64,000 nt of DNA, from assembly GCA_033002965.1 (NCBI GenBank), contig JAURVB010014104.1, forward strand, positions 39,808-103,807, written 5' to 3'. This document shows, one piece after another, positions 46,306 to 58,943 of the stretch. The position numbers were made by a program, and so were the translations under genes. The notes beneath the pieces were generated by a model. That model was not told the origin of the DNA. It saw nothing but the letters and a program-made list of their open reading frames with translations, and ran no database searches. Numbering within the stretch: position 1 is the first letter of the stretch; each line of letters opens with the position of its first letter. The DNA is from Piper betle (lineage: Eukaryota > Streptophyta > Magnoliopsida > Piperales > Piperaceae).

Positions 46306-48769
46306 TATAAATATTTGGATCAGATATGGATTTCGGTGATCCTATCGGTATCTGATCTAAATAGATGATATTTTATAAAATTAAAATTTGAAAATATTTA
46401 AAATAATAATAATATTATTTTGCTCTATTTTTATATTAATATTTATATTATTTATATTATTTTCGTCAATCAAGTCGGATTTGGATCAAATACGGATGTA
46501 GTAAATTAAATGGATATAATTTTTAGATTTTGGTAGGATTGGAGTATGGATTGTCGGATTCGAATTGAATATATAACAATATCTAATCCATATCCGACCT
46601 GAATCTATCCCTACTCACTCATACATAGATTGCTTAAGTTGAAAAGGTTTTTCTTTTTTTGCAAATAGATGATACGTATGAATTAGTAGATGAGAGCTGT
46701 ATATATTATGGCGCCTGCTTTTCAATTCCTTTTGAGTTGACTTACAGCCATGGAAAATCTTGCAAAAAATGAAGCCGCAGAAAAGTTGGAGCATGACCCA
46801 GATAAAGATTAATACTTGGGATTCTTTGGTTCATGCTTTCTGTAACAATTTACAATTTATTTGTCAATTTGTGATCTCCATGTCCACCTCTCTCTCTCTA
46901 TATGTGTGAGGAATTAAGAACAAGTTGGAGCGTATGGGTGTGCATATATGTGCCCTCAAAAGGAGGAGTGAAATGAAAAGGAGTAATTGCGCTGGCCCTT
47001 GTAAATGTTCTCTTGTGGGCAGGAATCGAATAACTTTGGTTGTAAAAGATGGGGGCTTTTTCTTTTATAAAGAGATCCCCTTTGTGGAGTATTCAATTCA
47101 GTGGAAGAAAAGGGAGCTCCACTAAAATGTTTCAGACTTTTGCTTGCTCAAGTGGTGTAGTGATGGATCAGAGCTTGCTTAGCTGGGAGCAATGTCGAGG
47201 GAGAGAAAGCTAGGCAGGATCATGAATCATTCCTTTAGTATCCCAATATCCCATCATCCAGATTAGATAGAAAAATATATCATCTTGAGCGATGACTATG
47301 ATGATATAGATATAAAAGCAGCCCCCTCTATTAATTTTGTCTAAGTTCCAATCCACAGTTTTTCTATAAGATTGTAGTCTATGTGATCAATGCATTTGCA
47401 CCAAACAGTTTCAAATAGAAAGTGTGTGTGTATATATATATATATATATATCATGCACGCGTACGTCGTTCCACTTCGAATAGATTCTTCTGATGAGTTT
47501 ATAAAGATGTATAAACAATGAAGTTGTAAATATTATTAACGTATATGAGTTATGATAGAACGACATAATTTGTAACTTCACTGAAATTTATATTAATAAA
47601 CCAAGCTCTTGATTTGATTACTAGACTGCTAAAGAAAAAATCTGCACTACTGATTTTTCATTCCATAGTTAAAATTGAATATTTTACAGTAGTAATTCTT
47701 GAGTACTGGGTTTCAAATAAGAGTCTCATACATACACAATCCCTATAAGAAATATTGGATTGACGTTGATCTTTTCATATATAATTTTTAACCTTGTTAA
47801 TACTTTTGATAGCTTACGAAAAAGGATCCTCTAACACGTACGCATGCATGCAGGTGACTAAATGCAAATTAATTTCAAAGGGCAAATTACTAATTCCAGA
47901 CTCGAGTTTAAACAACGAAAGTTTCAGTCTTTTCAATGTTGTCTTTTTAATTCTCCTGGTTTCAATCTTTTGAATGATTTTAGTGGCTCAAGCAAGATGA
48001 AAAAGTTGGCCAAGCAGCTGTCATGCATATAGTTGACATTTGTAAGAGGCCACTTGGTTTTGTTTGCCTTAGAAGTATGCGCTATTTTCTTCCTTTTAAA
48101 GCTATCCAAGTCAAAACTTGCTAATTTCAACCAAAGAACAGCAAAGCTTGCAAGTGCATCTTACCCCTTTCCTAGGGACATTGGAATGTGGTAGGCATTG
48201 CGTGTCTTCTACCTCCACTCAACAACAATATTGACTTATACAAATGAAGAGAAGAATAATTCCATGCAGTTTGTTTCTCATTGCTTTCTGGGTTGTTTCT
48301 GGTTTTGGTTTCTGATCAATATGGTTTTCTGTTGTACGCCATATATAGTATTGACTGATGTATATTCTTCTCACCTAATTACCCAACGAATTACAGCACA
48401 ATATTATTTATCGCCATAAATGTTGACCACATAAATTTGGCAACATGACAGGCCACTAATTGATTATATATGTAACAATGCAAAGCTAGCAAAGTCTACG
48501 GCAACTCATTTGGGTATTTTGCATTGGAACCAACGGCAGCATGATAAAAAACGTGGTATCGTATTTGACAGAGCTTGCACTAAATCTAGAAAGATCAACT
48601 TGAACCGGTATTGTGTCCACCCCTGGTGACCGTTGATGATCGAGTCTTAATCATCATCATGTGCGTCTCCAAGTGTGTCCCTCGGGGGTGCACGCAATAC
48701 TCGTTCGATTAATCAACCTTTATTAACAAAAGGGAACTCGATAAAATTAAAAGTAGGAAAATCAACTAA

Positions 48770-49215
48770 TTAAAATATAAAAAAATCTATAAAATGTAAT
48801 AAAAATATCTCTCATAAAGGGTCATGGTTTGAATCTCGTTAACTTCAATTTAAAAGAAAAATAAAAAAATTGAATTTCACAGTAGAAGGTCGCATGTTTG
48901 AATTTCGGTAATTTAAATTTCTTAAAAAATAATAAAAATATTTTTCATAGTAAAAAGATATGGGTTCGAACCCGACTCTCAACTTCTAACTTCCTAATAA
49001 TGAGAATCTGTCTAATTGTTTTAAAATATATAATAAAAAAATTAAATAATTATAATTCATCTTTTTATTTAAATAAGATATATTTTTAAAGTCAATAACA
49101 ATCTATATTTAAGATATAAAATTATTATAATTTATTTTATTATTTAATAAGAGTTTATATATAAAATTAAAATTTATTTGGTATAGGCCGTACATGACAT
49201 AACATCTTGCCTAGT
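48770..49215. repeat. Copy of the AT-rich family preceded by tRNA-B-box-like repeats
   Basis: 49030-49215 matches the intron-5 family, including its ACATGACATAACATCTTGCC tail. Before it, three spaced phrases (about 48824, 48891, 48960) resemble each other: GGTCATGGTTTGAATCTCG, GGTCGCATGTTTGAATTTCG and GATATGGGTTCGAACCCGAC. The last contains a perfect pol III B-box-like GGTTCGAACCC. No matching A-box or tRNA fold was found. Confidence 0.45.
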
Positions 49216-50336
49216 TTATATATAAGTGTCAGATCCGATCTGGTTCTTGGTGTATTAAATGACATGGTGTTCAACGTAATACTTCTATCCAATTTCACAA
49301 ATATTAAGATATCTTTTTCCAATTTGGAGATTGACCTGACCTTTTGTTTTTGCAAGCTTGAAAAGCTAGGACCATTTATATATATGACCAAATACGAAAA
49401 TGTCTAATTGTCTGGTAAATTAATAGAAATAATTCTCCTTTACAATTCTTACTGATGATATATTGGAGATGAAGGCGGTCAGTATTTCCAATGTTCCATC
49501 CAGCCCTAACCATTACAAAAATTGTAGGGCCAAAGTTGGATGTCCAAAAAATGGGCTTCCATGTTTGAATGGGCCTCTTCGTATACAAATATGGATAGGG
49601 ACTAAATGTACAATGGCACAATCTACCCATAAAATTATTGGGCTTTTTATCCCTTACGTTGTGTTTCTATCGTGGTTAATTCTAAATCTATAATAATCTT
49701 ATTGGTCTCTTAATATTTACTTAGTTTATAAATTATTATTATTATTATTATTTATTAGAAAAATGTTGCACTATAACTATATAATTAGGAATTAAAAATG
49801 CTAACAAATTTTAATATATTTACAATTATATGGTCGAATTAAAGTTTAGTACTTAACAATGTTTACTTAATTTAGATTTTTACAAATTTTATATATTTAT
49901 TTATTTACATATTGTTATTTATTATTAGGAAAACTTAGAGTATTTATTCTTAATATATATTATTAATAAGTTTCACATATATCTCACGCATCATGCAAGT
50001 CTTTGGCTAGTTAAAAATAATTATTATATGAATCATATATACATATATGCTACAACTCATATAGCTTAATTATTTGAGCTTAACTTTTTATTTAGAGTAA
50101 ATTAGTAAGTCTCACTACTCAAAATTTATATAAACAACTACAAAAATAAAAATAAAAGTATTTATAAAATTTAATTCAATCTAATATTTTTAATTATTTC
50201 ATCTCAATTGTTAAAATAATTACGATAAAAATTAATTTTAAAAATATTTTTAAACTAGTGTATTTTCAAAAAATTTAAAAGTAGGTCATTTGATATAAAA
50301 TAAAAATAAACATTTATCTACCTTATAAGCTATAAT

Positions 50337-50339
<3 letters not shown>

Positions 50340-50374
<35 letters not shown>
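50340..50374. repeat. (TA)n microsatellite
   Basis: About 35 bp of TA repeat, read directly. Confidence 0.9.
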
Positions 50375-50379
<5 letters not shown>

Positions 50380-51224
50380 TTATTCTTTGGGACCCTCTAA
50401 ACAATATTTAAATTAGAAGTATAATTTATATAAATTATATGATGTTTAACTCACCTGAATTTTTCATATTATATAACAAATTCAACAAGAAGCCAAAGTC
50501 GAACTAGAGGTTACTTCTGACTCAGCCCATCTTATGGCAGGTTGAGTCTAAGCCCAAACTTTTGACAAGCTGAGCTCGTGACTGCCATCCTTAGACCTTA
50601 CTCCATTTTATTTAAAAGAAAACAACTTGTCACGTCATTAACTAGTGCCTAAAAAACATAAATTTGGCCGGTGAAGGGGAGTGCTGTAAGAGAATAATAT
50701 CGTCTTGATAAAAGTAAAACATATTATAAGTACTTGTGTAATAATTGTGATCTTATTTATATGCATCCATTTAATATATGCATCACATAGTTAGCATAGG
50801 TGTTAGCATTTAATTTAGTTATGTAAGTGCGGAGTATGAACTCGTCGTCTAGGTGAGAGACCTTGTTTGGAGGTTCTACCAGGTTGGTTCGGGGTCGTCT
50901 TTTGATTTGTTGCTTTATTCTATTGATGTTTTGTTTTTACTGATCGCAAGACATATTAAGTGGTTGTTTTATCGGATTCTACTTAATTTAAATGTAATAT
51001 TTTTTAAATTAAGAATCCTCGAGGACGAGATCCTTCAAGCTATTTTCAAAAACTCAGATCCACAACAAGTTGCCTTCATACGTATCTATATAATTCCCTT
51101 TCAGCCATATAATATAATTTTTATTGGATTTCCTTGTGAGCCAAAAGATGGAAAAATTGATTTACACATTCCGTAAGAGGGCGCATGTGTAAGTCACAAC
51201 GGGCTCTAATTGGTGAGTCCCCGA

Positions 51225-51760
51225 TAGATCTTTACAACTCTGGGTTTTGAACTTCCTTATACCCGGAGAGACATAGAAAATACGAGTATTGTTGTGTATA
51301 ATATATATCCAGACATATGATATCAAAGGGTACTGAAGATGATTTTCTGAGAGTACTCGGTCTTTGTATTCTAGATCAGGAGAAATATGGAGGCTTGGAG
51401 TGGTTTTTTCAAGAGTGGGAATTTAAAATGAGAAAATGTTAAAAGAGGCATAATGTCAGTCAGTTTAAGATGCTATTTGGTTTGCAGCTCTATGGCTCTT
51501 CAGTAGTTGCCCTATGGAATATTTAGTAGAAGTATATAATTGATTTCTTTTACATGAGAATAAGCTCTTATTTACCAGTTTGATATTTAATTATTTCTGA
51601 ACCAGTAATAATTTTTATTGATGTTTTTATATTATTTATGTAGGTGAAGAATAGGAATGTGATATGTCGACTTCGACGGAAGAGTAATGACTACGTAGTG
51701 CACACACAAACTTGGCACGATATGTGTTTGACTTGTTGTGTGATTTTGATATGATGTTTT
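51225..51760 (+). repeat. Dispersed repeat, copy 2 (first copy at 10550-11010)
   Basis: It shares GAGTACTCGGTCTTTGTA, CAGGAGAAATA, TTGCCCTATG and GTGCACACA-type blocks with copy 1 in the same order. Coding capacity is absent. Confidence 0.45.
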
Positions 51761-51925
51761 ATTTTATAATGTAATTTTTGTGTTGAAATGACTTTTAAAT
51801 GTTGAGAATGATGACATATGTGATAAATATGACGAATAGATGAATCGAGACCCAATTTGTGTTTAGGATTTTGTTGATATAACTTTGGTATGTGCTGAAA
51901 TGAAAACTTTTAGGTTGTGTTGTGA

Positions 51926-51956
<31 letters not shown>

Positions 51957-52527
51957 CCATACATATACATTGTTGTTAGACAAGTTGGCCCTCATTACAC
52001 TTTTAAAAGAAACTTTCTTTGTTTTATTTTAAATTTTTCTATAATTTCTATTGTAATTTATTTGATTTTTTAATAGGATTATTTGTCATGATATTCACGT
52101 AGCCTCTGCTAAGATGTGCATTTCATGCATGCATTAGGTTTAGGGTCGAGAGGGTCTAGATCCTTTTTGCTTAGGTTTAGGTCGACCAACTTAATCAGAA
52201 TAAAAGATAGTTCACTCTACTGCAATAATTCCAGTTCGGTTTGAGAGTAAAGTGGATTTTAGGTATTACGCAACATTTTTGTTGTATCCGAATGTGAAGG
52301 AAAGGTCATTTAGGGTTTAGGGTTGAGAAATAAGAGGATCAAACCATTTCTTCTAACTCTTCACAAATTCGATAGATGCACGACCTATTAGGAGTAAAAG
52401 GTATTCTGGTGGGGTCCTCACACACACACATGCGCGACTCATCCCAAAAGTACAACATAATGGGCCCAAGTCGTCAATTCAAAAAATTAACTCAAATTAA
52501 GTATCTATAGACCATCTCCTCTAATAT

Positions 52528-53345
52528 ACTTGATCTTACTCCAATAGATATTTAATGTGAGATTAAGGTTGAGGCATTATTGTTACTCACTTTAGAAAAT
52601 TTTGTCCTTGAATTTCTTACCTTTCGCTCATGGGCCTCTCTTATGTCTACTCCAACATACCATCTAATACAGAACTAAGTTAGCTTTGATCGAACTTAAT
52701 CTCACGTCTAATATCTGTTGGGTGGTAAGATCCAGTATATTTATGGAGATAGTTTATAAATCTTTAACTTAGGTTAATCATTTCGAATATATGATTTAGG
52801 CTCATTATATTGCACTTTGGGTTGGACCATTATAAAACTAACCTAATTCCATATTTGGTTATTAGTTAGGCTACTAGCCATGAAGGTAGGAATGTCGAGG
52901 ACAAAATTTTCTAAAATAAGTGGATTGTGATAACCCTAAATTAGTCCTGCATGTGATGCGTATTGGGTAATATTTGGTATAATAGTAGAGATAATCTAAA
53001 TTTTTTTAACTATTTTAAAGATATTACTTAATTGATTAGCTTCCTTTAATTGGATTAGGTTATTATAGATGGAATTAAAGTCGGAGCCAACTGGTGTCGA
53101 ATTAAATGGTGGATTGGATTGGATGTCGGCTAAGCTACTTGGTCTTCGGGTTGAAAATAAGAATTCTAAGGACATAATTTTCTCAGGTGGATGAGTTTTG
53201 ATAATCTAAATTTAGTTCTACATCCAATACATTCTAGGATAAGAACATGTTCATAAGTGAGGATATAACTTAGTTTAATTATTTTGAAGAGATGACTTAA
53301 TTAGGCCTACAAATTTGCACTTTGGGCTAAATCATTTGAACAAGT
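52528..53345 (+). mobile_element. Decayed TRIM cluster (several LTR-like units)
   Basis: Three LTR-like segments (about 52680-52837, 52925-53070, 53200-53341) resemble the 13433-13887 LTRs, with ends such as GCACTTTGGGTTGGACCATT. They are separated by short internal parts that end ACAAAATTTTCTAAAATAAG or ACATAATTTTCTCAGG. At 52528-52600 part of the unit is present in inverted orientation. It looks like a tandem or recombined TRIM. Confidence 0.55.
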
Positions 53346-53678
53346 GTAATATAAGTCATAGGTTAAGCAAAACTACACCAATTAATACATTCTTGATTAC
53401 CAAATGATACAACTAAGGAATCCAACTCTCTACAATAGGTGAGGATCAAAATATGAGAATTTCCAACACCTCTACTCCATTGTCCATGAGTTCATGACCA
53501 CATTGTCCACACTATTGGCTAGTTGAAGGGATTGGAATCATAGAAAAATTTTCTACCAGAATGGCACCACACTTTAATGTGTGGTGCCTTCCTCAAAATA
53601 AATACCAAACATTGGATGTCTATTGACATTCAATGACTTATCCTTATCTTTTCTTGCTTCCTCCCCCCCTCCCGCCCT

Positions 53679-53831
53679 TGTGAGATCCTTCAACTTAATC
53701 CCACATTTAATACCTACTGGGAGAAGATCTTGTTTATAAGTAAGAATAGACTATAGTTCTTTAACTTGGGTTAACCATTTTAAAGAAATCACTTAGGCTC
53801 ATTATATTACACTTTGGGCCGGGTCGTTACA
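53679..53831 (+). mobile_element. Solo LTR of the TRIM family
   Basis: 153 bp starting TGTGAGATCCTTCAACTTAA and ending GGGTCGTTACA, closely similar to the LTRs at 13433-13887. The flanks GCCCT and CCCCT form a 5-bp duplication with one mismatch. Confidence 0.8.
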
Positions 53832-53910
53832 CCCCTAGTTTATCCCTCATGATAAACTCTCATCCTTGAAAGAACTGCTTGCTAAAGCTATCCAAACGAC
53901 CAACATAATA

Positions 53911-53968
53911 TGGCCAATGTGGCTCTCCATCACCACCTCTGGCCAATGTGGCTCTCCATCACCACCTC
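53911..53968. repeat. Perfect 29-bp tandem duplication
   Basis: Two identical copies starting TGGCCAATGTGGCTC, inside the GC-rich cargo. Being identical, it is recent. Confidence 0.9.
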
Positions 53969-54812
53969 CTCCTCGCCCTGCCACTGCCAACTCCTTCGCC
54001 GTCATTATTGTTTCCACCTCATTCGGCGCTCTCCCCATCTCCTCCTCCGCCGCTTCCATCACCACCTCGTTTGCTTCCATTGTTTAGGATGCAATTGGTC
54101 CAAAAAAGAGCTCGATTTTTGGCCAATAATTTATATTGTTATGTAGGCCATTCTTTTGGGTTATTATTAAACCATTAAGTTTGATTTGATTTTTCAATTT
54201 GAATATTTTTTAATCGCTAATTATTTGTTTAATTTTAAGAAATTATATGAAGAATTTTTTTAATAACTATGTTTGTATCTAATTTATAATATGATATAAG
54301 TTATATCTAATTTCTATATTAAAGAATATTCCTAATTGAATTTTGTTGAGAGCGTCTAGCTAACATGGATATTATGACACTTGGAGCTAGGTAAAACGAG
54401 GTGTTTATGATTGGTTCAACGGTGTGAAAGAATTGAGTAGCTGAGATCTTTTTATGTGTGTCATTATCTTCTATCTACAAAATTTGATCCACGTTGGCCA
54501 TGCATTCTCGACAAATTTCAATCATGAATATCCTTTAATACAGAAATTAGATATAACTTATATCATTTTATAAATTAGAATTCAGATAAATTCTTAAAAT
54601 TAAACAAATAATTAGCGATTAAAAATAATTCAAATTGAAAAAAAATCAAACTTAATTGGTCTAATAATAATCCAAGAGAACGGCCTACATGACAATATAA
54701 ACTAGGAAAAAAATAAAACAAGAGGCGATACAGATCAGCCATTGGATGACTGACATTTATTTTGAAGGCACCACACTTGCCATTCTGAGGAGAAAATTTT
54801 TCTGAAATCATA

Positions 54813-55693
54813 AGAGTTGGGATGGATAGTTGGCCACATTTTCTTTTGGCCCACCTTCCCTTAGTTAAGAGAGCAAACCGGCCGTCAACTGGTAAGAGAT
54901 ATATATAGAAATGAAAATTTGCATCACAATATTGGCTCTTTAGTTTGGAGAGAAAAAAAGACTATTAGAATGGGAGCAGTTCATTACCTCATTGTTTCAT
55001 ATTCTTCATGGAATTTCAATTTTTTCAACAGAAGAGGAGAGGGAGACAGAATGTAGATCTCTAATATTAAAGAAGGATGTAAGATTGTTAATTTTTCAAG
55101 CTTTTATAATCGACTATTGTCATCATTCATAGCGAAAAACTATTTAATAACACTGCAATTATTGATCTATTATTTGTTTGAAAATGATTGACCTATCTTT
55201 TGGTGGAGATATAATAAACTATTTGCTCCCACTCACCCTACGTACCAAAAATTGAAGGGAGTGTCAACAACTAAATGCCATGCATGCATAAATTAATGGC
55301 ATGTCACCCATCCACTCCGACATTTGGGTAGCGGGAATTAATGGCTCTTTGTCTATTTAAACACCCCAAATACACTTGTCTTTTAACTCCCAACGAAATT
55401 ATGTTATCCTTCCTTATTTTTCTTCATCTCAATTTTTTTCAACCTAATCACCTACTCTTGCCACTCCTCTACTTCCCTTCCCAAATTGCATTCCAATTTG
55501 CTCACATACATTGGCCGGATCACAAGTTCACAGTTTCATTGCTTCTTTATCTCATAGTCTATAGTATAATACATGTTACACTATAGCTAGTGTTAAATTT
55601 TGCCCATTTCATAACTATTTATTAAGTTGTTAATTCATAAACAATTAATTTCTTTTCTTTAAAAAAAGAAATCTCGAAAAAGATAGTGAACAA
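54813..55693. other. Intergenic, upstream of the PAL remnant
   Basis: AT-rich. It would hold the former PAL promoter, but I see no secure motif. Confidence 0.35.
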
Positions 55694-58600
55694 ATGGCAG
55701 CTGATCTAAACCTAAGACACGTTGAATTGGGGTGCGGCAGCGGAGTCGTTGAAGGGCAGTCACCTCGACGAGGTGACGCGGATGGTGGAGGAGGTTAGGA
55801 AGCTGGGAGTGAGTCTAGGCACGTCGACATTCACCATAGGTCAGTCACAGTGGAGCTGTCGGAGACGGCGAGGCTGCGGGTGAAGGCGGGCAACTGAGTG
55901 GGTGATGGAGGGGGTGAGCCAAGGGATGGACATCTACGGCGGGTTTTGGTTCAAATTCTCAGCGTTGGACCATGCAACGGGTTGACCTTCAAAAGGCCCT
56001 TTTAAGGTGATTTTTATAATAAGTATTCTTCCTTACTTTCTTCTTCTTCTTTTTTTTTTTTACTTTGAGATAATTAGTCCAACGTACTATTTTTAAAATT
56101 CTCGCAGTGTAATTAAGTTAATTATTTACATTAATTATTTACAGTTACATAACGTAAATGTTCGTCCGACTTCTATTAAAACTTAAAAATTTGCCTTTTT
56201 AATTTTACACACATTGAATCATTTATTAATAGGATAGTTTTAAAATTCTTTTTGACTTCAAAAACTTCCCAAGTCGATTCCAATATGTAGTTTAATAATT
56301 TTAACTCCACGGATGACTCTATAATAATAGATTTTACAATTAATTTTTCAAATTAAATCATAAAAGTTATAACAACATTTTATCTTTTTCATAGATTAAT
56401 TAAATCAATATTTTTAAGTATTATATATTATATATTTATTAATTTGAAGTATCAAAAGAGCAATATAACTTATTTTATATAACTATTTATTTGCCTAATT
56501 AAAAAATTAATATAAATAATTTTGAGTTAGCTTGTAGTCAACTACGACTCCACTCTATGATGAATTGAGTTCAAACTTTGAGTTTTTAAACTATGATTAG
56601 TACATGGATGAATTTGATAATGTAAGAGAGTTTTACAGACTGTTTCACTCATTTATATCGAAAATAATATTAATGAAGGGCCACTATCATATTTTTGCTC
56701 CACGCACGTTGATATATATAACGAGAGAGACAATGTTTTTACCAAAAATTGAGAAATTAGGTCTAATTATCATAAAAAGAGATAAAAAACAAATTGTTTA
56801 AAATATCATTAGAATTAAATTTAGTATTTTTTTATCAAAATAATCAAGGTCAGCCTGGCCTCACCCCAAGGTTGTCAAATCTAGTCATCCTAGGTCCATG
56901 GCTTGGGCCAACCAAACTTAGCCACCCTCAACATAGGGCGGTCATAACTATTTAAAAAAATAAAAAATTTAAATTAATCTTATCATTATCTGAAAGTTAC
57001 TCTTTTTGGTAAAGAGTAATCTCGTAATTGTTTAAAAGTTTCTCTTACACCTTTATCGTCTGAGGATGGGTATGGTAGATTTGTAGTCTTAATATATCAG
57101 GTTGAAAATATGGATGATTTAATACTTTGCTATCAATGAAGTTTATTTAATCACATAATAGGTGCACAAACATTGGACAAATAACTATTAAAATATTAAT
57201 ATTACGATCGACATGTAATCAGGTACTTGCATGTTGGAATGTTCGGAGGAGGGCCGGAGTGTGGCCACATGCTATCAACAACGGCCACTAGGGCAGCCAT
57301 GCTCATCCGGCTCAATACCCTTCTTCAGGGCTACTCCGGCATCCGATTTGAGATCATGGAGGCCACAGCCACACTCCTAAACCAAAATATCACCCCATGC
57401 CTTCCCCTTCGGGCCTCCATTACCGCCTCAGGCGACCTCGTCCCCCTCTCCTACATCGCCTGCCTCCTAACCGGCCGTCCTAACACGCGAGCCGTCACTG
57501 CCAATGAGCATTGTATTGATGCCATAGAAGCCTTCCGGCTGGCCGGCATTTCCAATTTCTTTGAGCTACAACACAGGTAAGGACTTGCACAAGTCAATGG
57601 CACATCGGTGGGGTCAGGCTTGGCCTCCATGGTCCTATTCTAGGCAAACATCCTCGTCGTCCTAGCCGAGGTCCTCTGCGCCATTTTTTGCGAGGTAATG
57701 CACGGAAATCCCGATTTCGCCTACCACATAAGTTCAAGCTCCACCCCGGCCAAATAGAGGCCGCGGCCATCATGGAACATGCGCTGGAAGGGAGCTCCTA
57801 CATGAAAATGGCACAAATGATACATGAGATGGACCGGCTCCAAAAGCCCAAGCAAGATCGATACGCTCTTAGGACATCGCCACAATGGCTAGGCCCACTT
57901 ATAGAAGTAATTGGAACATCGACCAAATCGATTGAGAGGGAGATCAACTCTGTGAGCGACAACCCTCTCATTGATGTGTCTAGGAACAAGGCCTTGCAAG
58001 GCGGCAACTTCCAAGGGACTCCACTTGGCGTGTTCTTGGATAACACTAGGTTGGCCATTGCATCCATCGGGAAGCTCATATTTGCACACTTTTGTGAGCT
58101 TGTCAATGATTTATACAACAATGGTTTGCCTTCTAACCTATCTGGAGGGTGAAACCCCAGCATGGATTTTGGGTTTAAAGGTGCAGAGATGGCCATGGCC
58201 GCCTACTGTTCGGAATTGCAGCTCTTGGGCAATCCAGTGACAAGCCACGTCCAGAACGCGGAGCAGCACACCCAGGATGTGAACTCCTTGGGGCTGATAT
58301 CGTCGAGGAAGACGGGGGAGGCGGTGGAGATTCTGAAGGTCATGTCAGCTACCTATATTGTGGCATTGTGCCAGGCAGTAGACTTGAGGCATTTGGAGGA
58401 GAACCTCAAGGCAGCGGTGAAGAACACTGTGGTCAAAGCAGCGAAGAGGGTGATTAACAAGGGGTTGGATGGTGTGTATGACCAACCGGCCAGGTTTTCG
58501 GAGAAGAATTTGATCGAAGTCGTGGAGAGGAGCAAATGTTTTCCTACGTTGATAATCCATGCAGGTATAGTAATCCTCTAATGCAGAAGCTAAGGTATGT

Positions 58601-58943
58601 TCTGGTGGAACATGCCATGGCCAATGGGGAGGAGAGGGATGCCAACACGTCCAGTATCTTTCAGAAGATTGGTGGCCTGTGAGGTGGAGATCAAGACCCA
58701 ACTCCCCGATGAAGTTGAGAATGGGAAATCATCCATCCCTAACAGGATCAAGGAGCGCAGATCATAGCCATTGTAGAAGTTTGTGAGAGAGGAGCTCAAG
58801 ACCAGTTTCTTGACCGGCGAGAGGGTGCTATCGCCCGGAGAGTAGTGCGATAAGGTGTTCGTAGCCTTGTCGGAGCTGCGGATGATTGATCTTCTCCTTG
58901 AATGCTTACAAGCTTGGGATGGAGCGCCTCTTCCAATCATTTA
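55694..58943 (+). pseudogene. PAL: Phenylalanine ammonia-lyase pseudogene
   Basis: Exon 1 (about 55694-56006) shows [33 protein letters not shown] and, at the donor, LQKALLR. Exon 2 (57223-58943) starts at the conserved PAL intron site and reads [38 protein letters not shown] (the Ala-Ser-Gly that forms the MIO cofactor is intact), [26 protein letters not shown] and the PAL end GAPLPII. It is dead. Exon 1 has frameshifts and has lost the conserved SYGVTTGFG active-site stretch. Exon 2 has stops at 57577 (TAA), about 57641 (TAG) and about 58150 (TGA), three TAG stops near 58766-58846, and frameshifts near 57730, 58533 and 58680. The stops are substitutions, not homopolymer indels, so assembly error cannot explain them. 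PAL normally turns phenylalanine into cinnamate in the phenylpropanoid pathway. Confidence 0.93.
56200..56605 (-). repeat. Dispersed repeat inside the PAL pseudogene intron
   Basis: Inverted copy of the family at 62200-62660: TTTTTAAACTATGA at its right end corresponds to the left end CTATAGTCTAAAAACTC of that copy, and both carry GTCGACT/GAGTCGTAG-type arms around an AT-rich core. Confidence 0.45.

Larger units (their letters stand above)
42377..48769. other. Intergenic, no gene recognised
   Basis: A long AT-rich region. It holds the 42-bp repeats at 42922-43107, a TA microsatellite at 46274-46303 inside an AT-rich segment ending CTGAATCTATCCCTA (46618), which looks like another small transposon end, and a TG/TA microsatellite at 47422-47451. 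Short open frames at 44028-44252 and 45798-45992 (-) have no recognised family. Confidence 0.35.
49216..52527. other. Intergenic, no gene recognised
   Basis: AT-rich DNA with TA microsatellites at 50340-50374 and 51937-51957 and the second copy of the 10550 repeat family at 51225-51760. The 50850-51230 segment looks transposon-like but gives no protein I can name. Confidence 0.35.
53543..54803. mobile_element. Foldback/TIR element carrying GC-rich cargo and a nested solo LTR
   Basis: The left end GAAAAATTTTCTACCAGAATG pairs with the complement of the right end (AGAAAAATTTTCTCCTCAGA...). The flanks GGAATCATA (53534-53542) and GAAATCATA (54804-54812) form a 9-bp duplication with one mismatch. 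The right arm (54488-54803) is continuous. The left arm is split into 53543-53677 and 54126-54370 by a TRIM solo LTR plus GC-rich DNA (53843-54125). The loop is 54371-54487. The 9-bp duplication fits Mutator-like elements, but 8 bp (hAT) is also possible. Confidence 0.65.

Noticed and set aside
48955..48985. Possible tRNA gene (GGTTCGAACCC)
   Set aside because: No A-box, acceptor stem or anticodon arm can be placed in the preceding AT-rich sequence.
57798..58240. Antisense and alternate-frame open frames over PAL exon 2
   Set aside because: They mirror the PAL remnant and match no family.
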